From assembly GCA_019321725.1 (NCBI GenBank), contig CM033109.1:21483993-21547992 (forward strand): DNA of 64,000 bases. Reading direction: 5' to 3'. The position numbers and the translations under genes are program-made. Below, one piece after another: positions 11,709 through 24,390 of this stretch; position 1 is the stretch's first letter; the number at the start of each line of letters is the position of its first letter. Source of the DNA: Paulownia fortunei. Lineage: Eukaryota; Streptophyta; Magnoliopsida; Lamiales; Paulowniaceae. The notes under the pieces are model-generated. The model saw nothing but the letters and a program-made list of their open reading frames with translations, made no database searches and had not been told where the DNA came from.

Positions 11709-12434
11709 CATGTCAAAAATTTATAACATAAATTCCGTTATCTGTAAAATTTAACAAATAAAAAAATAGTACAAATAAAGTTTTACTGAATTTGATGAAA
11801 ATATATAGATACAATCTCCGTTGATTTTCTGATTCTTCTCTTCAAAAACGTTGACTTTGTAGATTTGGTAACTTGTTGATGAAATCAACCATCTGATCTT
11901 CTCCAAAATTAATTTGTCTTTCGATAATATTAATTCGAGGGTTTAATAATTTAATCTCGAATTCAACATTATAATTTTGATGGCATCCACGATAAACGTC
12001 TTGCTTTTCGTTTTGAACACCGTGACTTTCTTTGAATTTAATGAACTTGGATTGAGAGAACTTCTTCCAACACCTTTATTGCTTGGACTTCTTCTTTTTC
12101 TCAACTTGTGTTTTTAACTTGTTGGAGATTACTCCTATTTATACTTGAAGGATGAGGACTCTTGTCATTTTTACTTGATGACATGAGAGGATTTGATTGA
12201 TTTTTCATGATTTGATGGACGTTTACAAATGTGTTTTGAATTATCAAAATATTGGTATTCAATTCCATAATCCCCAACATACGATCTTTATTGTCAAAAT
12301 ATAATAATTTGACATATGGTAATATTTAACTCTATCAATTAAATATCTTATTTAATTTTAAAATTTAATGATATTTAATAAAAATATATTACACATATCA
12401 ATGTATAATTAACTATAAATTTTTCAAGTATACA
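11709..12434 (-). mobile_element. LTR copy 2 of the degenerate Ty3/gypsy-like retroelement (5' LTR)
   Basis: Direct repeat of 7762-8513, about 726 bp, clearly diverged by substitutions and indels. It ends on the right with AGTATACA, matching TGTCTACA of copy 1. In minus orientation it precedes the 63-bp repeats and gag and therefore serves as the 5' LTR. The divergence from copy 1 indicates an old insertion. Confidence 0.7.
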
Positions 12435-15400
12435 GTACATGTGTCCGAATTTGATGATCCCATGTGTTTATTATCTACGATCATCAATTTGGGTCATAGT
12501 CTGATCATCTTGGGATCGAGTATGACCTAAGTAAAAACATTGTGAATAATTTTGTTATATTCTGAGATTATATTTTTGAATTATATTTAAATTGAGTTTT
12601 ATTTTTTGACCCCTTTTTACAATTAGACCCATAATAAGATTTATTAAATTACAAAAATAAATTTGTCTTATTGTTTTGAGTAATTTCTTTGCACCATCCA
12701 TAATTTCAAGTTCGGTTTGCCTTTGAACCAAAGAGTAACTATTATATATAGATATGTTGTGGTACTTGCTAGTGCAGTGTGCTAATCCGAGAGCAACATT
12801 TCTTAAATTTTAGGCACTTATACCCAGTGAATTTTATTTATGTATCCGATTTTTTTATTTTTTATATAAAAAAAGGTTGGAGAGAATTAACATAATAAAA
12901 AGATCAGTACTATATAATTATGGAATATTTGGATTGAACTATAGTTACAACAGAAAATAGTTTAGTCATTAAAGTCCCAATAAGAAAAAAATAACTCCAT
13001 CACAAATAGAAAATATTACAAATGATTTTGAATCAAGAATCTATTTAATAGACATAGTGAGGCAGATTGTAACTATATAAATCTTTAGAAATGTGAAATA
13101 CTTAAATTGGACCATAATTATTGCTCAAAAGATAAATCTATCACTACAATCCCGTTCAATACTAGTTACATTGAAATTCTCACACTAAATACTAAGGGTA
13201 TGTTTGGTATCGATGAATAATGAAAATTATCTCCCGTCTCACCTACTCGTGTCTACTTTTTATAGTATTCAATCATTGCATATACATAAATTTATATTAT
13301 ATTTGTATTATATTTTTTTAAAAAAAATACACTAAAAAATTAACTAGATACAACTACCCAAACAAAAACATAATTGAAATGATCAATACTAAAAAATATC
13401 TTCGACAAAATAAAATTAAATATTATTTTCATCCATTTTCATTCTCCAAATCACTTCCAAAGCTATCAATTTATTATTTTATTCTTTCAAAATATTTTTT
13501 TCAAATAAAAGTAGCATAACTAATTTACAAATTACCATAGCAAATAAAGCCATAACTTCTATATTGAGACATAATAAGCCAGATCAGTTGGACAATGTAC
13601 GATGTGCCGTAGCGATTACTCTAGTTGGTTAATCACAGAAATATATTAGGATACATTCGTTGTATTTATTCTCAGTGTCCAGCACCAATAAATTTCCACA
13701 CATAAGACACGTAGGTGGTGATCGCGTACGAACAGTCACACAGTAAGGGAGAGGGATGATGCTTTACTTCACAGTGGGGAAAACTGCAGAAACAAAAATG
13801 GGACCCACCCACTAAGGAAAACGATGATGACGATTGATTTGGACAGTGTTCTTCCTCCTCGTAAACTGAATTATTCGTCATCTAGCCGCATTTCGATTGC
13901 CACGTGTACCTCCCAGAATAATACGGTGGGCCAACTCACACCGACCACCACTTACCGTGGGTCCCCCTCTTGCCCTTCTTGTCTACTACTTTCCCTTCTC
14001 CTCGCCCCGATTCAAGAAATTTTTTCGGGATAATTATTATCATTTTTTTGAAAACACACAAAAAAAGTGGGATGGGAATTATAGCAATGGTAACTTCATT
14101 TGAAAATAAATTGCTTAATTAGCATGTTTTTTTTAATTATTTCAATTTGACTGTGTATATTTGATTTGATACCTAATTCGATGAGATTTAATAAAATTAA
14201 TTTTTTAAAAATATTTTTACATTTTCACTTATATATAATTATTGAATATTAGTGAGATCATATATTTTATTTGATGTAGATGAAGAGATTGTTGCATTTT
14301 GGGAGCGTGGACAAAAAAATTAACACAAATGAAAGTGCTTTATTTGTATGATTTGCTCGTAAAATTTAAAACGATCATAACTTTTAATTTTAAAAAAATT
14401 AAGAGACGATCTTCATATGCCCGAGCTTGTGTTTGGAGATGGACCAACCTAAAATTTCCGACCTCTTTCTACAACTTTTTCTATTTTCAACAATTTTCGC
14501 AGATTTTTTATGTTATTTTTCAGTAATAGTCTTCTGGACCCGATGTTCTACTGCTTTCTTGGTTATGTTTTATTGAGCCAAGTTTCGTAATTCAGAGTCA
14601 TCTAGTTTTAGGCGTATTTTACATAGGTTAGGTCTTTGCTATTTAAATAACTTTTGAAGTTTTTATTTTATTATTTCTATTTAAAAATAAAATCTTTTTG
14701 CATAGTTTGTGTTCCAAAAAGAAAATACTCTTTGTGGGCGAAAAAAAAACTGTAGAAAAATACAAAAAATATTATTCACACTCTATTTATATGACAAAAT
14801 ATTAATAATCGGACTGAAAATTAGAAGTCGATTTAAAGAAAAAAGAATCATGTTTTTTTTTTAAAAAAAAAAAATCTTTTATAGCTTCAAGTCAAGCTAT
14901 AGGCATGAATTTAATTGAGCATGTATATACTTAAGGAATTTTAGAACCATTGTTGATGCCCTTTGTTTCCAAGCTTGCTTCTCATTTTATGCTAATTTTA
15001 TTTTTTTAAATTCCTTTAGTTCACATCAATTAGTCATTTTTTTTTTAATAATTGTTTAACAACTAAGATTGATCTCCAAACTCTTTTCTAAGATCCGACA
15101 AGAGTGGCCCAGATTCTCATAAGCATTTTATAGGAATAAGAGAATGAGATCTTTAAAAAATCAAGTATTATAGTACCCCCTACCCACCCACTTCCAACCC
15201 CCACCCCACCCCACCCCAAATAGAGAAATTGCTAGATAGAAGTTCAATTGTGGTTGGTACGAGATTTTCACACAAAAACCACTTAAACTTGGTTTAGTTT
15301 GAAAGGATTCTCACTATGTGGAACCTACAAAAGTCATTGTTCACTATTATAATTCAAACACTTGTCTACCAAATGGATAGCATTTAAACAATGCTTTTTT

Positions 15401-16299
15401 GCACTAATTAAGTAGCTTGATTTGTAATGAAGTTTAGCATATTCCTTTGACAAAAGGGACCAAAATAAACCATATTTTTAGTAATATTTCTTAGGGATGA
15501 AGTTCAAAAATTCTAAAAACACTCGATAAGTTCCACGATTGTTACCAACTTAGTAACATTAGCTTCCGTGTGTACTAACATAATTCGATACCATTCATAA
15601 GATTATTACATCTAGTGGCTTGTTGCTATCTACTTAGTTCTTTGAACGAGACATTGCTATAACTTGTAAATATGGTTAACGTTTGATTCTTGACTTTCAA
15701 AGAAGTTGGGAACTATTGTCAAAATCAATTTTTGCTTTCATTTCGTCTAGTTGAGAAGCTACTCAAGTGTTGTTGCTTTCATAAATTTGTAATAGTAACT
15801 AGACACTTCTCTTCTTCAATTTTGTCGAAACAAGTTGATTTTGAAATTCTCTTGACATAAGTAAAGAATCTAATATTGCTTTTGAATGAAAGGATTTGAA
15901 TTTAAGAAAAAAAAAATTAAATAATTTTGCATCAGGTGGATTTCAAATTCACCATAATAACTCAAAAAATATCTCAAAATGAAAGTTCAATGATTAGAAA
16001 TATATTGTCACGTGAAGTTATCTAAACAAACTTAATTATTTTGTTATTATTAATTTAAAATTTAAAATTCCAAATTTATCAATTCAAGCACAATTTACGT
16101 AAAGTTAATAAAGCCCTGGAATCAAGAAATGTCAGTTTTATGCTTCAATTTTGGTAATTTTTTTAGTTATTTGATAGTTAGGAAATACCATGATAGTCAT
16201 CATCCTTATAGTGATAAATAAAAGGTATTACCTATAACCAACCTACTATTGCTGCAAACCCCTTCTTAAACCATGAATGAATATATGAATCCAATCACA
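12435..16299. other. Intergenic DNA without a recognised gene; less AT-rich island at about 13640-14010
   Basis: Mostly simple AT-rich sequence. The island at 13640-14010 contains a G-box-type CCACGTGTAC at about 13901, a GTGGGCC motif and TACCGTGGGTCCCCCTC. It looks like a promoter or a decayed exon, but no transcript model follows: short open frames on both strands there show no family resemblance. A C-rich tract lies at about 15176-15218. Confidence 0.4.
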
Positions 16300-17300
16300 A
16301 CTTAGACATTGAAATTAAAAGTTAATGCCAATAAGGGCACATAAAGACATGAAAATCTGTTTGGTAAAATTGTGTTTTCCCAGTCACCCATGGTCCATGT
16401 AACACAATCCAAAGGGTACTCTTAGAAGCTTCAAAAATAGAAAACCCTAGCAGGTTTCCAAGGCAGATTCTTTTCTTCAGTCTGATGCAGCATGCCATAT
16501 GTTATCAAGGCACAGTTTCCCAACCCTGCCTTTCACTTTGCCCTAATCAGTATTTTATTTTTATTTGACTGAAAATACATAATTTTGACTGGTCAACTGA
16601 TTTGACTGATGCTGATTGCCCATTATGGACCATGGTCCCACATTGTCTTACATGTGGTACATATGGGCCCACCACAAAATTTAAACCAAAAGTAAGGTTT
16701 TTTTGGTTGATTATCCATTGTTCACCAAACAATCTCCCCTCCCCCACCCCTAGTGTTATAATTCTGTCTTTTGAAATGTAGAGGGAGGCAAAACAAAAGC
16801 CATTTTCATGGGATCCCAAGAATAATGAAGAGTGGGATCAATGATTGTTTGTTTATGATATGTGCCACTGACAGATGATGACAGGTTAGAATAATTGTTG
16901 GGTGGGGGTGGGGGGTGGCATTGATTTTCCCACCATTCCAAGAATCTTGGTCCCTTGAAATGGTAATCTTGGGGAAACATAAATCAAGGGAGCACTGGTG
17001 CTAACTAGCTAAGAATCAGGGGCTTGGGTTATCTTTATCTTGATTGGCTGATTATCATCTGCAGTGGATTGCATGTGTTGCTGATTTGTTATCTTAATGG
17101 ATAAGGGAATTCATTCAATCATTCATTAGTATATATGATTACTTCAATTCTACTACTTTGTAGTGACAATTTGAAGAGGGGGGGCGGGGGGGTTGGTGGG
17201 GGAGGGGCTATATAAGTTAAACTAGGTAGGTGAACCAAAGCTATTTACTGATCTATGTGCTTGTCTCTTCTTAGATCCCCCACCCCTTTTTATAAATTTA
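16300..17300. promoter_or_regulatory. Candidate conserved non-coding region or non-coding transcript, with clustered W-box cores
   Basis: This kilobase has much more balanced base composition than its surroundings but no coding frame I recognise. Four WRKY-type TTGAC cores lie within about 45 bp (TTGAC at 16565, 16585 and 16602, and inverted GTCAA at 16592), including the near-palindrome TTGACTGGTCAA. GATAAGG and several GGGCCC/TGGTCCC motifs are also present. It is 5-6 kb upstream of the Dof gene and could be a distal regulatory region. That assignment is inference. Confidence 0.35.
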
Positions 17301-18423
17301 AGATAACCTTTTATTTTTGACTGAGTAGGTAAAAATAAAAAGGAAGTAATAGTATAATATTCCAGAAATGGTAAAGAAGGCCTTCCTATGTTTTTTGAAG
17401 TGAAAATCAGATTGGTCTTGAACTGATGAACATATCAATGTAATTGATTTCTGTGTGAAGATTCGTATATATCTTTAGGTACAGGTGATCAGGTTTGACA
17501 GATGAAAGATCAATGTGATGTATAGATCTTGATCACCTTTGTATTTCAAAATTTTATAGGAAAAAAACCTTAAATTACTAAGAATAAATTAATTATGCAC
17601 AATAGTTTGTATGTCGCTCTCATTCACACACACTTATATTTACGAGAAAGAGATAGATACATAAAATACACTAGAATTATTTACATAGAATTTTCTTTAC
17701 TATGAGGACGGAAAATTTCATGTTACACACTTTGAATGATGTAATGTTATCATGTGTTGTCTAACTATTCACAATCTCATTTTAGTATGACATGGTAGCA
17801 TCTCATGAGCCTAGGATGGAACTTCATTCATGATAAGAACGAATTTCTTTCACTATTTTTTCCATGGAAGATAATAACAAAAAATAAAATTTGCATTTGA
17901 ATTGAAGAATTTGGATTTGGAATAAGTACTTGAGCTACGAGTTTCAAAATACTCTATTATTAAGAAATTTCAAGTCCGTTGTAATGATTAAAAAAATAAC
18001 TGAGGTTGCTCAAAAATTTAAAATTCATAGTAACTCTTAATTATCTAATACAAGTGCAATAAGTTTATTATTATAAATTTGAAATTTTTCACAAACTCTT
18101 CAATCCTGTAACCCTTGAATTCCGTAATTCTTCAATCCAAACACATTTTCATAGTATTCATATTTTCCCCTTAACGCAGGGCATTTCAACGACATGGTAC
18201 ATAAGATCACAAAACACAAAATTATTAAGGTGATTGGAACATTTATACACAACTCATCAAAAAGAACTAGGATTGGAATTTACCTTCTTTTAGAATTTAT
18301 CGGCGTATAAATGAGTAGTACTTCTAAATTTTCTTTTACGTATTTTTTATTTTGAACTCTCACGTACTTGTATTCACAATTAATAAACTGATCGGAGTTT
18401 ATAATAAAATTGATTACATAACT

Positions 18424-18560
18424 ATTGTAATGACTGGTTTAGTTGGTTAGAACTTGAACTACCCCACTACTTACATATGTTCAAGTCACAATCATAGTCA
18501 TGTGGTGATTAATCATCTACCCAACATATATAGGTCCATTGGATTCCCATGTAAAATCAA
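18424..18560 (+). mobile_element. Candidate tRNA-derived SINE
   Basis: TGGTTTAGTTGG at about 18434 fits the RNA polymerase III A box. TGTTCAAGTCACAATC about 40 bp downstream resembles a degenerate B box. The spacing and order are those of a tRNA-like head, but the sequence does not fold as a full tRNA. The 3' boundary is not defined and no flanking target duplication was confirmed. Confidence 0.4.
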
Positions 18561-19711
18561 TGTTGCTATAAGCCTAGAATGGCAATGTTTTCTTGCCCCT
18601 AAATAATATAACTTTTGCCCCATCCATTCTTGCACTTAAAAAATTTGAAAGGAAATTGTAAACTTAAATATACATATACACCATATGACTAAAGCTAATT
18701 GGAATCCATTGGTGCCTATAAAATTGGCTTTGTCTTTTTTAGCTACAACAATTAGTCTATTAAATATTTAAACTTTATGACTATTCCATAAATTTCAATT
18801 TAGATAGGGTACGTCATATTCTTAGGAGAGGTTTTGCACTCCACAATTAAATATTCTAAGCATTTTTAAATTATTATATGAAATTAAGATTCATGCCCCC
18901 CCCCCCCCTTTACTATTTCTTATTTTTATTTTTTCACTATCAAGAATTGGTAAGAGTTCTACTCACTAAATCTACTATTACGTATAAACGGCGTTTCAAA
19001 AAATAAATAAATTAATATTGCTGTTAAATTGCCATCTAATTGAGCAAAGTAATTCTTTTAATTAAGTAACATCATCATCCATATATACTCTTTTATAACC
19101 GAGGAGGGACAAATTGGAATCTTTGGTCACGCAAGATAGTTTTCTTTCTTATTTTTGTCCCCATATTTTTCTAGGTCTCTTTATTATCTCATAAACATCT
19201 TAATTATTCTCTCTTTAATACTTATCGATTTATCTATTTTCATGTACCTTTTTATTTTTTTCATCTGTTGTGAATATTCTAAATAAATACATAAAATAAG
19301 ATACATTAAAAACAAATAATTAGTTTACACTAATAAGGTACCACGAAATGTGCCACATACCCCTAGTAAATTCATAAAATTAATCCAATATATATTAGTA
19401 TTCGTTTTCAATAGTAGTATATTTTAAAGAAACTGTGCCATGGGAAACACGAGAAAACAACAAAGAAGTTAATAATTAGACAAGTCACAACCTAACAACC
19501 TAGGTTAAAAAATATATCATGTCATCATTTGTCTCATTAAGCAAGTAAAGTTTTTAGATGTAACAAGTACAACATACTTAATTCACATATGGCTTTAAAA
19601 TTAAAGATAATTAGACAGTTTTTGTAACACATCAAATCTGTAGTCGTGGATTAAGGAGGAATATGTACACTTTTTCTTGATCCTATGATCAAAGCCAGAC
19701 TTGAAAATGGA
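18561..19711. other. AT-rich intergenic stretch with a 13-base poly-C run
   Basis: I see no gene. The only landmark is the poly-C tract at 18896-18908. Confidence 0.5.
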
Positions 19712-19970
19712 CATTCAATTCTTATTTTTTTTTTATAAAATGCAAAATTTAATTTAAATTTATACACTCAATGCTTTATATACCGAGTATACAAAATATA
19801 TTATCGATTATAAATAAATTATGTGTGTTTTATATGTGTGTTATAAATAAATGGGCATTCAATTTTTATTTTTTATAAAATACAATATTTAATTTAAATT
19901 TATGCATTCAATGCTTTATATATCGAGTATATGATGTATATTATCGATTATAAATAAATTATGTGTGTTT
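19712..19970. repeat. Tandem duplication, ~144-bp period
   Basis: CATTCAATTCTTATTTTT at 19712 and CATTCAATTTTTATTTTT at 19856 start two copies. They share TTTAATTTAAATTTAT, TCAATGCTTTATATA and TTATCGATTATAAATAAATT and differ by a few substitutions. Confidence 0.85.
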
Positions 19971-20466
19971 GGCATGATCCCATTAAACAGTGATTATGAG
20001 AGAGAGAGAGAAGCACAAAATTAGCCACTCATTGTCCACTCAAGATATAGTGTTGGACGTGGCAAAAATATGGAGCAAGCTTTGGTTGGAAACAATTATA
20101 GAGATTGGACGTAAAGTAGAATGATTAAATTCACTAATTACATCTGTTGGGACTGTCACAGATTGGACACATAATACATATATATATATATAGGTACCCT
20201 CTTCACCAAGCATGCATATTCCTACGGAACACTTGTAGAAATGACGTGACCTAGTAATTTCCATTTAATTTCTCCATAAAAAATACATATACTTCTTCTT
20301 GCAAATTAAATATTTTTAGTTTTTGAATAGTTTTTTTATTATTTACTACACATGTTTGAAGAGTTGAAGGGTTCTGTTGTTGATGTAGACTAATGATGTG
20401 ATCTTGGAACAAGTGACAGACAGGATATACACTTTACTTTCAAGATTCCCATGTACCACTATTTAT

Positions 20467-20514
20467 ACTTGTTTATAAATTTTGGCCTACACTTGTTTAT
20501 AAATTTTGGCCTAC
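20467..20514. repeat. Perfect 24-bp direct duplication
   Basis: ACTTGTTTATAAATTTTGGC plus CTAC occurs twice without a spacer (20467-20490 and 20491-20514). The intergenic stretch from here to 21570 shows no gene. Confidence 0.9.
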
Positions 20515-21577
20515 ACTTGCTTCGTGTCTGTTTAAATAATTTGGACCATTATCGAAAATTCTAGTTAAGTTCGAATGGTTGAGTTAAATTAATAGACAGT
20601 AAGTGTGATTAGATTCGGTTTCTAATCAGTCAATTTTATTGGAGTGTAAATCAATTTTATGACAAGATTTTAAGAAATATTTGGTTGTGTTTTGGGTATT
20701 TTGAAAAAAGTATTTGGTGAGAATAAAATTTGATGTAACATATTATTAGAAAAATGTATTGAAAAATGCGATGCACGTTGGTTATGTTTTGAAAGAAAGA
20801 ATTGTGAAAAGTTTTGTTATGGAAAAAGCAAACCAAACACAGCCTTAGAGATTTTGAATTCGAATTCCACTAAACACGTGGTATTACTCAACTATTATAC
20901 TAGTTACTTTATATTAAATATAATATGATTTATTATAAAATTATTGATCACACATAATTAACTTTTGATATAAGATGTTGATGTGATGTATGATATAACA
21001 TATCGCTCTTCTAAAATAGATATTATTAGTCTGGTGGTTGAAGTGAGTTCAGTTAAAAATAATTTTAACTAGAGTTATGGATTATAAGTTAATAAAAATA
21101 TCACAAATTTATAAATATCTCACCAAGGAATAATTGAGTCGACTACGCCAAACTCAATTTGAAATAAACTTATGAACTATGAGGTAATCTAAGTGGGAGT
21201 ATTACAAATCTAGGACTCTCTAACAGAGGAGTTTATATAAAGTTAGACGAATACTTACTCGTCTAATTGAATTTGAATTCAAAATATTATATTTTTTAAA
21301 TTTTAAAAAATTGAACTTTATTTATTGGACAATACCTTAGTAACATAAATAATAGTCATATGATGTGGCAAAATCTAAAGTGAAACTACAATACATGGAA
21401 CCACACCCATAGCGGTGAATTTGGTAATTACCTTATTCAACATCTACCTAATACATGTAAGATTGTAACATTGCATTCTAATTGGGATGAAGCAAGTTAG
21501 GAGAGTTTTTGCTATTTGCTGAATTAAACTTCAATTTTTCAAGAACAAGATGTTATTTTAAGCTATTTTAACTTCCC

Positions 21578-21617
21578 TTTTTTTTTTTTTTTTTTTTTTT
21601 GGGGGGGGGGGGGGGGG
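21578..21617. repeat. Abutting homopolymers: 23 T then 17 G
   Basis: A poly-T run at 21578-21600 is joined directly to a poly-G run at 21601-21617. Lengths in such tracts are unreliable in most assemblies. Confidence 0.9.
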
Positions 21618-22019
21618 TGTTGTTCTGGATACTAATTCTTTTCTCATCAAAATTAATTATTTTACATTATATCATAGAGACCAAATTTTAAACATACTAA
21701 ATGACCAACTCAATAATTATTTAATATTTAATGACTACTGTAACACACATGTGGAACAATTTTTTTGTAAATAATATTTAATAAGTTTACTCTAACACAA
21801 TTTAAGAACTGATCAAAATCAATAATCACCCCATTTTAAATTTTAAATTATTAAAAAAATTATTTAATATTTAATTACTCTATTCCATCCATAAGAATAA
21901 AATAGCCTAGACATTAATTATCAAAAAAAAAAAAAAAGTAGTAGCCCAGACATTAAAAGTTAAAACAAATAATCAAGAATTAAGAAAGAAAAGAAAGTAC
22001 ACCTCATCGTACGTAGTGT

Positions 22020-22594
22020 GTGTGACAAGAGGGGGCGAGTATTTGGTAATTTGGGCGATGATTTGAAAGCGAAAGCGCGCTGCAGCTTCCATGTATAGGT
22101 GGACCCCGCTAAGGCGTTAGAAGAGCAGCGCTTGTGGGCCCACGTATAGTTGCCTTCCCACGCTGCTGGGACCCACTGACAGAACTGGCTGAAAACTCCG
22201 TTGTCTATTCTCTCTCTACGAACTATGTATAATGTATGACTGTATGTAACAGCTGCTTTTTTTCTTGCGTGCGAACTCCCTCATATATGTACACACATCC
22301 CGAGTACAATCTTGTAATCATTACACTCACTCTCTCTCTCTCTCTCTCTATATCGACAGTCCACTTTGTCTTTCTCTCTCTTTGAATATGTATATATATA
22401 TTTATATGTATACGTTGCTGCCCTTGTGGTATTAACTGAGTTTTTTCATTTTATTTTTTTGGGAATGATTTTAGCATAACTTCTCCTTATATATACAAGT
22501 ATTTCTTTTCATCAATCAATATTGTGTAAGTAGTGAAAAGTTGGATACTCTTAGAAGGTAGCTCAGGTGGGAAGAAAAGAAACTGTTGCATGGG
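22020..22594 (+). promoter_or_regulatory. Dof gene promoter and 5' leader, with a TCP-type palindrome and CT-rich tract
   Basis: Base composition becomes balanced from about 22020. GTGGGCCCAC at 22134-22143 is a perfect palindrome matching the class I TCP site. TATATG at about 22283 may serve as a TATA box. A (CT)n tract at about 22326-22350, a pyrimidine-patch type feature, is followed by a long leader up to the start codon at 22595. The transcription start is inferred from layout only. Confidence 0.5.
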
Positions 22595-24390
22595 ATGGAT
22601 TCTTCAAGTGCGCAACACCATCACCAGGTGGGATTTCTAGCAGTATAGGAGAGTGAATTTTGATTCTTTTTTTTTTGTGTGTGTGTAAAAGATGTGTTAA
22701 AATGACTGTACTTTGTTGAATCACTTTGGTGGGGTTTTTTTTTGGATCTATTCTTTTCTGTTTTCTCTTGCCCTTTTGGGATGATTTTGGGTTTTGTCAG
22801 GATGGATTCATGGTTTTCTTGAAGGTAAAATCAACTTAACTTTTAGATTTGATGATGAAAGAAATGGCAGGAAAGAATTTTTCTACTTGGGATTTCCTTG
22901 ATCCTTTTGTGTATTAAAAATCCAGATTTTTGGGTTATTGAGTTCTTTATCTCATTGTTTCAAGAGTCAATTTTGAGTGATACATAAGCAACTTCATATT
23001 AGCATGGAAAGTTTAGCTTGTGAGGACTGTTGAAATGTGAAATAGATTATGAGGAGACAGGTTTTGTTCTGATTTGTCTGCTATTTTAGACTTTGATGGC
23101 CTATAGATGATGTAAAAGAGACAGTTTCTTGAAGCATACACATTTCATCTGGGTAATTTCCATTTCTACATCATAACTGCTAATTAAACCACTAATTGTT
23201 TCAATTAAGATTGATTTTGTGCCTGAAGAAAGGTGAGAGTCTTGGTACACATGTTTTGTTGATTGACATAAGACTCACAAAATGCTTGCCTAAGCACTTT
23301 TTGCACCACCAAATCCTGTAAATCTTGCAGATAATCCAATAGGGATTTATGTGATTATCTAACTTAATTTCCATTGCCTGCAAGTGCATCTACATAATCC
23401 AAGAAGAGAATTATGTACAACACTAATTCATCTAGTTCTTGTTGCTTATATATATATATGTCCCTTGCTGAATTCCCTTCTCAAACTCATCAAATCTATT
23501 CCAATTTTGTTCAGGAAATGGGTTCCCAAACACTAGAAAGCATGTTGGTTTGCACAAAATCACAGCAAGAAAAGAAACCAAGGCCAGCTGATATGCAAGC
23601 CCTGAAATGCCCTAGATGTGACTCCACCAACACCAAGTTTTGTTACTACAACAATTATAGCCTCTCCCAGCCTAGGTACTTCTGTAAATCATGCAGGAGG
23701 TACTGGACAAAGGGTGGAACTCTGAGAAATGTTCCAGTAGGTGGAGGGTGCAGGAAGAACAAGAGGTCATCATCTTCTTCTTCTTCTTCATCATCAAAGA
23801 GAAGCCAAGATCAGCCATTGACAGCAATTCCCAGCCCCATTCCATCTTTGACTCCTTTGTCATATGATTCCAATGACCTTAGCCTGGCAATTGCTAGGCT
23901 TCAAAAACAAACTTCCGGGCAATTGGGACTAGATGACCATGATTTCTCAATGTGGGGAAATCCAAACATGCCTCATCATGGTGATGTTCTTGGGAATCTT
24001 GGAGTGAACACCTCTTCTGCTGGGGTATTTGAAGCACTTAGGGGTGGGTTTCTTGAAACACCCCCAAGTGGGCTTCAGAATTTGTACTATGGAATGGGAA
24101 ATGGAAACCTGGAAATGGAAAATGGAGGAATGGGAATGAGTGGGAGCCAAGAAATGGGAATCCCATATGAGGAATTCAGCGGCGCAACCACCACATCCAC
24201 AGCAGTTACAACAGTGAAGCAAGAGATGTGCAATGCTAGAGAAGGTGAAAGCAGAGTTTTGTGGGGATTCCCATGGCAGAATGTTGGTGGGGATGGTGGC
24301 AACATGGGGGAATTTGATTCCGGCAGACTAAACTGGAATGGAATTGGCTCGTCTAATTGGCATGGACTTCTGAATAGCCCTCTCATGTAA
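22595..24390 (+). CDS. Dof zinc-finger transcription factor, TMO6/DOF6-like
   Basis: A plant-specific nuclear transcription factor that binds AAAG-type sites. Two exons: 22595-22627 ([11 protein letters not shown]) and 23515-24390, joined across an 887-bp intron with GT and TTCAG borders, give 302 residues. The Dof finger is complete: Cys43, Cys46, Cys68 and Cys71 in C-x2-C-x21-C-x2-C spacing, followed by [20 protein letters not shown] and a Lys/Arg tail that probably acts as nuclear signal. A Ser run (about residues 88-97) follows, then a Gly/Met/Asn-rich region and a C-terminal [10 protein letters not shown] motif that I associate with the TMO6/Dof5.3 group. I chose the spliced start because a tiny first exon is usual in this family; an unspliced reading from 23413 would add unrelated residues. 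Neighbouring ICR, tetraspanin and SEN2 genes support TMO6 or its sister DOF6. Genes of this group promote early vascular (phloem) development in Arabidopsis. Confidence 0.93.

Noticed and set aside
13672..14103. Overlapping short frames on both strands in the 13.6-14.0 kb island
   Set aside because: No domain, no splice model and no resemblance; more likely non-coding.
16460..16500. TGATGCAGCATG stretch resembling part of a miR172 target or precursor
   Set aside because: Only a short part matches; the rest of the miRNA or its star strand is absent and no hairpin partner is visible nearby.
18424..18500. A functional tRNA gene
   Set aside because: A- and B-box-like motifs are present but no acceptor stem or cloverleaf can be formed.
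23413..23514. Dof start at an upstream in-frame ATG
   Set aside because: This segment ends in a TTCAG acceptor and is intronic; joining to the short exon at 22595-22627 gives a typical Dof N-terminus.
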